This document shows, piece by piece, positions 1-7,455 of a DNA stretch of 32,509 bases. Each line of letters begins with the position of its first letter. Within the stretch, counting starts at the first letter, position 1. This DNA comes from Gammaproteobacteria bacterium. Its GTDB lineage: Bacteria > Pseudomonadota > Gammaproteobacteria > Pseudomonadales > Halieaceae. The stretch covers positions 1-32,509 of the forward strand of contig JAUHYL010000046.1 of NCBI GenBank assembly GCA_030426545.1, in the 5' to 3' direction. The translations under genes were made by a program, and so were the position numbers. The notes beneath the pieces are model-generated. The model did not search any database and was not told the origin of the DNA. It worked only from the letters and a program-made list of their open reading frames with translations.

Positions 1-956
1 CAGAACACCAGGCGTACGACACACGCCTGGCCACCTTTCGCGCCAATCGCTCGGCCTTTGCCTTTACCTCGAAATTTGGCAGTGCGTTTCAGTACTACGC
101 CGAACACGGGCTAACCGAGTTCCCTGCGCAGGATGCTCCCACGCCAGACGTGCTGGTGGAAGACGCGATGGCGTTTGAACTGGGTGGCACCCGTATCGAG
201 GTGATCGCGTTGCCCGGCGCAGAAACTAACGATTCTGTCATCGTCTGGCTGCCGCAGCACCGCATCTGCTTCACCGGAAATCTTTTCGGTTGCCCTTTCG
301 GGCACTTCCCTAACCTGGTGACCATCCGGGGTGATCGCTATCGCGACGCGCTGGTAGTGGCCAACGCCGTGGAGACCGTTCGTGCTCTGGAGCCTGAGAT
401 GATCTGCTACGGCCACCACGGTCCGGTGCTGGGCGCCGACCTGATACAGGACGAATTGCGGGCACTGCACGGAGCAATACTGCATGTGCATGACGCAACC
501 GTCACGGGTATGAATGAGGGTAAGGATGTGCACACCCTGATGCGTGACATATCGCTGCCTCCCGAGCTTGAGGTGGGGCAGGGCTATGGCAAGGTTGCGT
601 GGGGAGTTCGCGCAATATGGGAAAACTACGCAGGGTGGTTCCACCACGAATCCACCACCGAGTTGTACAGCGTACCTGCATCGGCAGTACATGCTGACCT
701 GGTAGAGCTGGCCGGCGGCGGTGAGGCGCTGCTGGCGCGCGCCGCCGAAAAGCTGGCAGAGGGTAGCCGCGAAGCGGCGTTGCACCTGCTGGATATTGTT
801 CGCAATGGCGGTGAAGACAGTGCCGCCAGTCGCGCGCTCGCCGTGCAGGTACACCAGTCCCTGTTGCACGATACCGATAATTTCTGGCTGTCTTCCTGGC
901 TGCGCAACCAAATTGAACTACTGCAGAATTTTGACAACGGGAACTTGGTGGGCTGA
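1..956 (+). CDS. MBL-fold alkylsulfatase-like hydrolase, C-terminal part (5' end outside window)
   Basis: The reading frame is open from the first bases (codons begin at base 3) to TGA at 954-956, so the N-terminus, with the HxHxDH metal motif, lies outside the window. The visible part has the end of a metallo-beta-lactamase fold (FTGNLFG, then HFPNLVTIRG and GHHGPV). A helical region follows (SLPPELEVGQGYG, WENYAGWF, then LVELAGGGEALLARA) that matches the dimerisation domain of SdsA1-type alkyl sulfatases. The protein ends soon after this domain, so the SCP2-like substrate-binding domain of SdsA1 seems to be missing. The family hydrolyses sulfate esters or related esters with two zinc ions; the actual substrate cannot be told. 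A position that is acidic (ED) in SdsA1 reads GN here, as in a large related subfamily. Identity of the fold is strong, substrate is open. Confidence 0.8.
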   Translation, partial: EHQAYDTRLATFRANRSAFAFTSKFGSAFQYYAEHGLTEFPAQDAPTPDVLVEDAMAFELGGTRIEVIALPGAETNDSVIVWLPQHRICFTGNLFGCPFGHFPNLVTIRGDRYRDALVVANAVETVRALEPEMICYGHHGPVLGADLIQDELRALHGAILHVHDATVTGMNEGKDVHTLMRDISLPPELEVGQGYGKVAWGVRAIWENYAGWFHHESTTELYSVPASAVHADLVELAGGGEALLARAAEKLAEGSREAALHLLDIVRNGGEDSAASRALAVQVHQSLLHDTDNFWLSSWLRNQIELLQNFDNGNLVG

Positions 957-1077
957 ACGCTACACTCTATAGTGCGCGCACAAGTCGTCCCGTTGCACGC
1001 ACCGGGCGTTCTGGCCCGCGACACCGGGCAGCGTGCGGACGGTATGAACTGACACATTCAATTTGAGGATGGAAACC

Positions 1078-1842
1078 ATGGGAACCTACGCTTTAACCGG
1101 AAGTGCTTCTGGCATCGGTGCGGTACTGAAATCATCCCTCGAGGCCGAGGGTCACACACTGGTCACGGTTGATATCAAAGATGCCGACGTGGTTGCGGAT
1201 CTCACTACAGCGGAGGGTCGGCAGGCAGCCGTTGACGCGGTGCTGGAGAAGGCGCCCGAGGGTCTGGACGGCTTCGTTCCCCTGGCCGGACTTGGCGGCG
1301 GCACGGCACCGGATTTGCTGATCACCAAGCTAAACTACTTCGGTACCGTGGAGTTGTTGCAGGGACTGCGGCCGGCGTTGGAAAAGAAGTCCGGCACGGT
1401 TGTCTTGCTGTGCTCCAATTCTGCGCCCATGGATGTGGTTGATGACGCGTTCCTGGCGAGCCTGCTAGACGGTGACGAGACGACAGCGCTGCAGCTTGCC
1501 GAGACCATTCCCGCCGGTACCCATTACATGCAGACCAAACGGGCGCTGAATTACTGGATGCGCCGCAATGCCATGGACTATGGGCGCAGTGGAATTCGCA
1601 TGAACGCGGTTGCCCCCGGTCCCACGCTCACACCCATGGCCAAGCCGCTGTTTGAGAGCAAGGAATACGCTCCCATCATGGAAAGCCTGCTCGACCAGAC
1701 ACCCATACGACGCGCCGCCGAGCCGGAGGAGATCGCCGGCTGTATTCGATTCCTGCTCAGTGATGCCGCCAGTTATGTTCACGGCTCGCTGCTGTTCATT
1801 GACGGCGGCTATGATGCGCACGCCCGGCAGGACCACATTTAG
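1078..1842 (+). CDS. SDR-family oxidoreductase, 3-alpha-hydroxysteroid dehydrogenase-like
   Basis: This 254-residue short-chain dehydrogenase/reductase has the nucleotide-binding motif TGSASGIG (residues 7-14), the catalytic YMQTK (Y150, K154) and the NAVAPGPTLTPM loop. From memory it resembles 3-alpha-hydroxysteroid dehydrogenase/carbonyl reductase of Comamonas testosteroni along its length: VDIKDADVVADLTTAEGR near residue 31, LNYFGT near 85, and AASYVHG...IDGG near the C-terminus. It would interconvert a hydroxyl and a keto group with NAD(P)H. The usual catalytic Ser falls in the stretch CSNSA (112-116), where an ungapped alignment puts Cys112 at the Ser position and Ser113 next to it. ATG at 1078 is preferred over TTG 1063 and ATG 1069 because GAGG lies nine bases upstream and the Rossmann fold then starts at once. 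It precedes a flavin reductase on the same strand, and a hairpin lies between them. SDR family is certain; steroid specificity is inferred. Confidence 0.85.
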   Translation: MGTYALTGSASGIGAVLKSSLEAEGHTLVTVDIKDADVVADLTTAEGRQAAVDAVLEKAPEGLDGFVPLAGLGGGTAPDLLITKLNYFGTVELLQGLRPALEKKSGTVVLLCSNSAPMDVVDDAFLASLLDGDETTALQLAETIPAGTHYMQTKRALNYWMRRNAMDYGRSGIRMNAVAPGPTLTPMAKPLFESKEYAPIMESLLDQTPIRRAAEPEEIAGCIRFLLSDAASYVHGSLLFIDGGYDAHARQDHI

Positions 1843-1868
1843 CATAACGCGCCTGCGCTGTTCCGGTT

Positions 1869-1905
1869 GCACTGCTCGCGGGCCTGTTTCAGGGCCCCGC
1901 AGTGC
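1869..1905 (+). terminator. Hairpin downstream of the SDR gene
   Basis: GCACTGC at 1869-1875 pairs with GCAGTGC at 1899-1905, with a further GGGCC/GGCCC pairing inside. It lies 27 bases after the SDR stop codon. No run of T follows (GTTTG), so it is either a weak terminator or an RNA-stabilising 3' structure. Confidence 0.4.
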
Positions 1906-2036
1906 GTTTGCAGGCCAATCCCCGGCGTCCCTTGCCTACCGAACTGACGGAATACGTTATTTCACCTCGCCGTTTCCTGGTCTAATCTGACTGATAGTTG
2001 TCGTTCCCCGCCAGTCGGAAATTCGAGGAGAAAGCT

Positions 2037-4157
2037 GTGGCCGCCAATTTTTCCCACTTGCTGCAGCCAGGCCGTATCGGTTCCCTGCAGCTGAAAAACC
2101 GCATGGCTGTTGCCGCGATGGGTGTGAACCTTGCCGAGGAAGACGGCAGTTGTGGCGAGCGGATTCTCACCTACCATCAGCGTCAGGCGCAGGGCGGGGC
2201 GGGCCTTATCGTGATGGGCGCCACGGGTATCGCCTGGCCCGAAGGCATGGTACAGCCGCGCCAGGTGGCCATTTCGGAGGATCGTCACATCCCCGGCCTC
2301 AAAGCCGTGGCCGACGCTTGCCATAAATATGGCGCAAAGCTGGCGGCGCAGATACACCATGGCGGTATCGTCGCGGGCCAGGGGTTCAACGACAGGCCGG
2401 TGCGTATTCCCTCGCTACCACCCAAAGGTAAGAGCGACCTCGGCGACTACATGCTGCCGGAGGAAATGATGGCGCTGTATAACCCGGACGCGCACAAACC
2501 CGACCTGCAGGTGATGACCGTTGAAGACATTGAGCGGTTGGTAACGCGCTACGCCGAAGCGGCGGCACGTGCCCGCGAGGCGGGAGTTGACGGTGTAGAG
2601 ATCCACGCGGGTCACGGGTACATCATTTCGGAATTTCTTTCTCCCGCCATGAACCAGCGCGAGGACACCTATGGCGGTTCGCTGGAGAACCGGGCGCGTT
2701 TGCTGTTGCAGGTTGTCGCAGCGGTGCGGGCAAAGCTTGGCAACGACTATCCGGTCTGGGTAAAACTGGATTCTCAGGAATTCGGCCGCGAGCAGGGTAT
2801 TACCCTGGAAGACGCCAAGGCCACCGCACGCATGGTGGAACAGGCAGGTGTGGACGCCATCGCCGTATCCGCTTACCACGAGCCCTCCCGGGGCGCCACG
2901 CACGCCGACTCCAACATCCCACACCCCGTGGAGCAACTGGTACCCAACACCAGGGCGATACGTGCTGCTGTCACTGTTCCCGTGATCGGTGCCGGCCGCA
3001 TTGAACCGGAATCTGCGGATAAGCATATCGGCAGCGGGCACTTTGATTTCCTGAGTATGGGGCGCAAGCTTCTGGCAGACCCGGATCTGCCCAACAAACT
3101 GGCAGCCGGACGGCGCGACGAAGTGCGTCCGTGCATTTACTGCTACTGCTGCGCCAGTCAGATTTACGTGCGCAATGCGGTGAAATGCGCCGTCAACCCT
3201 GAGACCGCGCGCGAAACCGAGCTGAGCATTGTGCCCAGCGAAAACCCGCGTGCCATTGCCGTCGTGGGCGGTGGCCCGGGCGGTATGGAAGCGGCGCGGC
3301 GACTGTCGCTGCGGGGACATCGCGTCACCCTGCTGGAAGCGGGTCCGCGATTGGGTGGCACGCTGCAATTTGCCAGCATTCCCTACGAGCCCAATCAACG
3401 CCTGCTGCGCTGGCTGCGGCAGCAGGTGGCGGCCTCCACCGTAGACGTACGCCTGAATACAACTGCCACACCAGAGGTGCTGAAAGCACTGCAGGTGCAC
3501 GAGGTCGTGGTGGCCACCGGTGCCAGCCGCGCTATGCCCGACATCCCCGGTAACGCGCAGGATTTCGTCTTCAGTGGCGACGAGATGCGCGCCCTGATGC
3601 TGGGCGAGTCTCACCCCGAACTTGAGCGCAAGACCAGCGCTTTTACGCGCCTGATGGTAGGCGCCGGTGCAGTGACCGGCGCGACCGCGATTCCCGACGT
3701 TGTGCGGATAGCGTCGAAAGTGTGGATGCCGCTGGGCAAGCGTATTGTCATCATCGGCGGCGAACTGGTGGGGCTCGAGCTTGCAGAATACCTGGCCGAG
3801 CGCGGTCGCGAGGTAACGGTCATCGAGGAATCCTCGCGCGCCGGTAAGGGGCTTTTCCTTGTTCGCCGCATGCGCCTGCTGGATGAACTCAAGCATCACC
3901 TGGGTGTAACGGTGAACACCGACGCCACGGATGTGCGCATTGAAGATCAACGCGTGGTGTATCGCAACGCACGCGGCCAGGAGCGCGGCGTGGCGGCTGA
4001 TCACGTGATTGTGGCGCAGGGCGCCAGTGGCGATTCTTCTGTTGCAGATGCGCTCTCGGAGGCGGGTTTCACAGTGCATTCGATTGGCGATTGCAATGGC
4101 GTGTCCTACATCGAAGGTGCCCTTGAAGCAGCGGCCGAGCTGGCAACCAGGTTGTAA
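2037..4157 (+). CDS. NADH:flavin oxidoreductase / 2,4-dienoyl-CoA reductase-like (FMN, 4Fe-4S, FAD)
   Basis: This 706-residue protein has the three-part layout of FadH, trimethylamine dehydrogenase and the bile-acid enzymes BaiCD/BaiH. An Old-Yellow-Enzyme TIM barrel occupies about residues 5-350, with the HAGHGYIISEFLSP active-site strand whose Tyr matches the catalytic Tyr of E. coli FadH. A cysteine cluster follows (C366, C369, C372, C384, spacing C-x2-C-x2-C-x11-C; C371 is extra) for a 4Fe-4S centre. The C-terminal half binds FAD and NAD(P)H (VVGGGPGGMEAA and VIIGGELVGLELAEY). It would reduce an activated C=C bond using NAD(P)H, with electrons passing FAD to Fe-S to FMN. The start is GTG 2037: GAGGAG ends six bases upstream, and the protein then begins like family members; the TTG at 1998 has no ribosome site. 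Substrate is unknown; the SDR upstream suggests a cyclic or steroid-like ketone pathway. Confidence 0.9.
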   Translation: MAANFSHLLQPGRIGSLQLKNRMAVAAMGVNLAEEDGSCGERILTYHQRQAQGGAGLIVMGATGIAWPEGMVQPRQVAISEDRHIPGLKAVADACHKYGAKLAAQIHHGGIVAGQGFNDRPVRIPSLPPKGKSDLGDYMLPEEMMALYNPDAHKPDLQVMTVEDIERLVTRYAEAAARAREAGVDGVEIHAGHGYIISEFLSPAMNQREDTYGGSLENRARLLLQVVAAVRAKLGNDYPVWVKLDSQEFGREQGITLEDAKATARMVEQAGVDAIAVSAYHEPSRGATHADSNIPHPVEQLVPNTRAIRAAVTVPVIGAGRIEPESADKHIGSGHFDFLSMGRKLLADPDLPNKLAAGRRDEVRPCIYCYCCASQIYVRNAVKCAVNPETARETELSIVPSENPRAIAVVGGGPGGMEAARRLSLRGHRVTLLEAGPRLGGTLQFASIPYEPNQRLLRWLRQQVAASTVDVRLNTTATPEVLKALQVHEVVVATGASRAMPDIPGNAQDFVFSGDEMRALMLGESHPELERKTSAFTRLMVGAGAVTGATAIPDVVRIASKVWMPLGKRIVIIGGELVGLELAEYLAERGREVTVIEESSRAGKGLFLVRRMRLLDELKHHLGVTVNTDATDVRIEDQRVVYRNARGQERGVAADHVIVAQGASGDSSVADALSEAGFTVHSIGDCNGVSYIEGALEAAAELATRL

Positions 4158-4271
4158 ACACCGCTATTTGGCAAGGCGGTATAAGGCCTTGAACAAAGGG
4201 GTTGGATAATCCGGCGCTTTTTCTCCATGTTAGGGGCTTGCCCCTGAACAGGCTCAAGCGAGAGACAGCCC

Positions 4272-5615
4272 ATGGAGAACTACGCCGGCACCTTCAATCC
4301 AGACCTGCAACTGACAGACTTTGATCACAGCCTTCTGGCCGCCTATGGCCGGGAAATTATGCTGGCCAACCATATCCATGATCGCAGCGCGCTGATGCCG
4401 GTGGCGATGCAGTTCGGCATGACCGCGCAAACCGATGTGGCCTGCGATGAATGGATGAGTTCCAGCCCGATTTACAATGTACGCAATCGCCGCTTTCTCA
4501 ATATTACCGGTGACGATGTCAGTGTCGCGCTGAAAAGCCTGCAGGTGGATATCGGGGCACCACACAATTTTCTGAATTTCCATTACGATCTGGTGTCGGG
4601 CGAGGAGGGTTACTTCTGGACCAGTACCTGCGGGCCGTACCTGCATGTACGCGCGATCTCCAATGCTGACGAGGCGCTGGAGACGCAAATATGTCACCAC
4701 ATGGAGGATCCAACCTTCGACGCGACTGTGATGGCGGTAAACCCGCTGATGCGCTGTCGCCCGGTTTATCGCCCTCCCTATATCGACACGCCTGTTCCGG
4801 AAAAAGGCCCCTGCAAATGGCAGGTGGCAATACAGCGCGATATCGGCCTGGTTGAGGATTGTCCCAATCTGGACAAGGTACAGCGATCGCTGGCCGCCAA
4901 CTTCGAATTTTCGCAGCCGGTGCTGAATGGTGACGGACTGCCCGATTACAGTGGCGCGTTTCAACGCGACTTTTGCCTGGAAGACCTCGATCACGCCAAG
5001 CTGGCACTGTTGTGCAAGGAGTTTATGCTGCATGTGCTGTTGCTCAACTACGCCTGTTACACGGCGATCGCCGAGCGCTTTGGTGAAGATAAAGTGGAGC
5101 CGATAGAGCGCGAGCAGTGGGCGCACCTGGCGCCAATCACGGTCTATCGATTACGACGCACCTTCGGTATTGAAGGCGACGACATGGGGGCGATTCTGAA
5201 GGTTCTGCAGCTCAATCCTTTTCTGCCGCAGGAATACTTTTCGGTCGGGTTTGAACAGGTGTCTGCCACTGAAGGGTATATGTGGTTAACTGAATGTGCC
5301 GCCTGGGGAGAGCCGGTGAAGCGCGGGATCGCCAGTTTACCTCTCACCCATCCGCAGGCCCCCGGTTTTGACGCGCTGGTGCACGCGGTGAATGCAAAAG
5401 GCCGGGTAATGTTGATCGAGGCTGACGCGCTGCCTGAATGCGCAGCGGCAGATGACGCTGTGCTCGCCTGGAAGATAGTCATCGATCCTGCCGGCGAGCC
5501 TGTGGCGCAAAGCGAGTACGCGAACCTGGTGGGAGCGGACGACCTGCGTCGATTGGATAACCGCACGCACGTCTACAATTACGCGTATTACGACGCTCTC
5601 GAAAGCGCCGGGTAG
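4272..5615 (+). CDS. Uncharacterised 447-residue protein made of two tandem homologous units
   Basis: I do not recognise the family. The protein is an internal duplication. Residues 4-123 align without gaps to residues 226-345 (offset 222): YAGTFNPDLQLTDFDH with YSGAFQRDFCLEDLDH, REIML with KEFML, the RR before a GDD (ITGDD with IEGDD), and EGYFWTSTC with EGYMWLTEC. The similarity resumes as FDATVMAVN (149-157) and FDALVHAVN (366-374) with a slightly different offset. Each unit holds a helical N-terminal part and an alpha/beta part ending in E-G-Y-x-W-x3-C. The repeated Glu, Trp and Cys (E112/W116/C120, E334/W338/C342) could be functional. There is no signal peptide or membrane segment, so it is probably cytosolic. 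It lies 114 bases after the flavin reductase, on the same strand, and converges with the kinase-like gene, stop codons seven bases apart. A purine-rich GAGAGA precedes ATG 4272. Confidence 0.85.
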   Translation: MENYAGTFNPDLQLTDFDHSLLAAYGREIMLANHIHDRSALMPVAMQFGMTAQTDVACDEWMSSSPIYNVRNRRFLNITGDDVSVALKSLQVDIGAPHNFLNFHYDLVSGEEGYFWTSTCGPYLHVRAISNADEALETQICHHMEDPTFDATVMAVNPLMRCRPVYRPPYIDTPVPEKGPCKWQVAIQRDIGLVEDCPNLDKVQRSLAANFEFSQPVLNGDGLPDYSGAFQRDFCLEDLDHAKLALLCKEFMLHVLLLNYACYTAIAERFGEDKVEPIEREQWAHLAPITVYRLRRTFGIEGDDMGAILKVLQLNPFLPQEYFSVGFEQVSATEGYMWLTECAAWGEPVKRGIASLPLTHPQAPGFDALVHAVNAKGRVMLIEADALPECAAADDAVLAWKIVIDPAGEPVAQSEYANLVGADDLRRLDNRTHVYNYAYYDALESAG

Positions 5616-5622
5616 GGGGAGC

Positions 5623-6693
5623 TCACGCGGGCAGGAATTCCGCAGCGTCCACGTCCAGGCAGTGCTGCAGGTGGCGCTGGATCATGGTCATGAACATGCG
5701 GTCACCGCGCTCGTCCGCTGAGCTGAAACTCGCCCCCAGTACGGTCAACAGGATGCCGTGCTGTGCAAACTCCCGGTACTGGTCCCAGCAGTCCTGGAAG
5801 CTCAGGCTGACGCCCTGCCTGTCCAACTCTGCGCGGTAGCCTTCGATGAGGTCCTTCTCCCAGGCTCTGCGATCTTCTGTTTCGACGCTGCCGCCGAGGA
5901 AGTAGGCTGCGTCGGTGAGAACGCTCGATGCGCCGGGCGTCTGCCAATCCACAGTCGTGGCCGATTGGTTGCCATCAAACAGAATGTTTTCGGTGCGGAA
6001 ATCGCCGTGCGCCAGTGTTTTTGGACCCGTAAAGCGCGTGACGAAGTGGCTGTGGTTGTGCACATTGCGTTCGCCGAATGCAATCATCTCGGCGCTCATA
6101 CCGTGGCCGAATCGATCGACGAAGCCGGGCCATGACTGTTCCATCAGTGACGCGCCGAACGCGCCGCCATCGTCCGAGGCGGGGGTCAGCACGTGGTCGC
6201 AGTCACTGAAGTCCTCACCGTAAAACGTCGCTGCCAGCTTCGCCGCCTGCGCCAACGCGAGCTCAGTATGCTCGCGTGATTCGCCGATAAACTGGCTGCC
6301 GGGCTCGGCAGGGGACATGTCTTCCATCAACAGCAGAAACTCGGTGCGATCCTCGCTCAGCTCTGAGCCGAAAATGGTCGGGGTGCGCATGTTGGTGCGC
6401 GGCGCCAGCTCACGGTAGAACATGACTTCGTTGTAATACGCGCCCTGCGCCCCTGCCATGGCGCGGGCATGTTCGTCGTCGGCGGGGAACTTGGCGATCA
6501 GTGTGGACGGTGCTGCCTGCGCATCGCCGGCGTAGGTCAGGGTCAACCTGGCGTTGTCGCCCATTTTGCCGGTGCCGATCAGCTGGTGCGCAACATCGGT
6601 GACCTGTGCATCCTGCAGGTGGCCGCTCTCGATAAGGTAGGTGTTCAAGTGCGCCGCGGTGAGTTGCGCGGCGGTAGTGGGGAAGTCAGCCAT
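5623..6693 (-). CDS. Phosphotransferase family protein (ecdysteroid/choline-kinase-like, APH fold)
   Basis: This 356-residue protein has the aminoglycoside-phosphotransferase/protein-kinase-like fold. It shows an N-lobe with an ATP-anchoring lysine (LIAKFPA), then LLLMEDM at the hinge, the catalytic loop AHGDFRTENILFD (His, Asp and Asn of Brenner's motif) and the metal-binding TVDWQ. The pattern is closest to the EcKinase/CHK-like group, which phosphorylates hydroxyls of small molecules such as ecdysteroids, and which is common in steroid- and hydrocarbon-using bacteria. The start is ATG at 6691-6693, with AAGGG upstream; the longer frame to 6768 adds a stretch without family likeness. It points toward the unknown duplicated protein and is divergent from the small membrane protein. 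Substrate unknown; antibiotic resistance is not suggested. Confidence 0.8.
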   Translation of the reverse strand: MADFPTTAAQLTAAHLNTYLIESGHLQDAQVTDVAHQLIGTGKMGDNARLTLTYAGDAQAAPSTLIAKFPADDEHARAMAGAQGAYYNEVMFYRELAPRTNMRTPTIFGSELSEDRTEFLLLMEDMSPAEPGSQFIGESREHTELALAQAAKLAATFYGEDFSDCDHVLTPASDDGGAFGASLMEQSWPGFVDRFGHGMSAEMIAFGERNVHNHSHFVTRFTGPKTLAHGDFRTENILFDGNQSATTVDWQTPGASSVLTDAAYFLGGSVETEDRRAWEKDLIEGYRAELDRQGVSLSFQDCWDQYREFAQHGILLTVLGASFSSADERGDRMFMTMIQRHLQHCLDVDAAEFLPA

Positions 6694-6870
6694 AGTGTGT
6701 CCCTTGGATGTGCCCGAAGGGTAGAGCATAGGCGAAGACCCTTGCCCTGTGTTAGGGAGGCGGGCCATTCTCCAGATCGTGGTGAACTATAGTGTACTAG
6801 GTTTGAAAGATCGTTCGGGGCCGGAGAGGCGCCTGGCGAATCAATGGGCAAAAACTAACAGGAGAGAAAG

Positions 6871-7305
6871 ATGGGCAGACCAGTGAGTGCGCAAATTTGC
6901 CTGCACGGGGCAATCGTGATGTTCGCGGCATTTGTTTCCGGCGGCATGATTGGCATGGTCGCAATGGAACAGGCAGCCGGTGAGGTCGAACACTGGAAAC
7001 TGGCGCATAACGAGGCGCTGATTAACAGTCTGGTACTGTTTGCCGTGGCCGGATGCCTGGGCAAAATCTCGCTCAGTTCCGGCAGGGCCAATGTCGTGGC
7101 GGTTTGCCTGATTCTGATGGCCTACTGCAATACACTTTTTGGTTTCATGCGTGGAATGACGGGCGTCATGGGTTACCAGTTTGATGATTCCCTGGCGAAT
7201 AACGTTGCCACCGCGGCGGGTATGCTCGGGGTCCCGCTGGCTGTCGTTGCGTTTGGGTTGATTCTTCTCGGGGCGTTCGGCGCGGGATCGGAGCGGCGAA
7301 TCTAG
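6871..7305 (+). CDS. Four-helix membrane protein resembling styrene oxide isomerase (StyC)
   Basis: This 144-residue protein has four hydrophobic helices (about 9-31, 48-66, 74-95, 111-138). By recall of the Pseudomonas StyC sequence, it aligns without gaps over its core. HG at residues 12-13 precedes the first helix; W-x2-A-H46-x5-N52 matches W-x2-A-H58-x5-N64 of StyC, where His58 is the haem b ligand and Asn64 is in the active site; AVA-x2-L follows both; and N87 matches N99. StyC rearranges epoxides to aldehydes in the membrane. However, StyC Tyr103 falls on Gly91 here and Asp95 on Met83, so the chemistry may differ or be absent. GGAGAG lies just upstream of ATG 6871, a good ribosome site. 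The gene stands alone, divergent from the phosphotransferase. Membrane protein: sure; relation to StyC: moderate; function: unknown. Confidence 0.75.
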   Translation: MGRPVSAQICLHGAIVMFAAFVSGGMIGMVAMEQAAGEVEHWKLAHNEALINSLVLFAVAGCLGKISLSSGRANVVAVCLILMAYCNTLFGFMRGMTGVMGYQFDDSLANNVATAAGMLGVPLAVVAFGLILLGAFGAGSERRI

Positions 7306-7356
7306 CCATTGGGGCAAACACGTTAAACTTTCATTGGTGCATCTTGCAGACACCTG

Positions 7357-7387
7357 CGCCCTGGCTCCGGCCCGGCGGGCCAGGGCG
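7357..7387 (+). terminator. Strong hairpin after the StyC-like gene
   Basis: CGCCCTGGC at 7357-7365 pairs perfectly with GCCAGGGCG at 7379-7387 around a 13-base GC-rich loop. It has no T run, so it may end or protect the + strand transcript without being a classical terminator. Confidence 0.4.
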
Positions 7388-7407
7388 TCAGTGACCCTGA
7401 GCTGTTT

Positions 7408-7432
7408 AAAAAAAGGCCGGCAATTGCCGGCC
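7408..7432 (-). terminator. Rho-independent terminator of the TonB-dependent receptor gene
   Basis: A perfect 18-base palindrome, GGCCGGCAATTGCCGGCC (7415-7432), is followed on the minus strand by seven T (A tract 7408-7414). It lies 24 bases beyond the receptor's stop codon and is oriented correctly for it. Confidence 0.9.
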
Positions 7433-7455
7433 CTGGGATTGTTCGCCTGGGACAC

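Noticed and set aside
2415-4079. 554-codon minus-strand frame opposite the flavin reductase
   Set aside because: The + strand frame has complete FMN, Fe-S and FAD motifs; the opposite frame has none and a His/Gln-rich, shadow-like composition.
4213-4240. AGGGGC-TT-GCCCCT hairpin before the duplicated protein
   Set aside because: The two-base loop makes it sterically tight and there is no T run; it is not convincing as a terminator or regulator.
5623-6693. Antibiotic (aminoglycoside) resistance phosphotransferase
   Set aside because: The fold is shared, but sequence pattern and surroundings fit the ecdysteroid/choline-kinase-like group.
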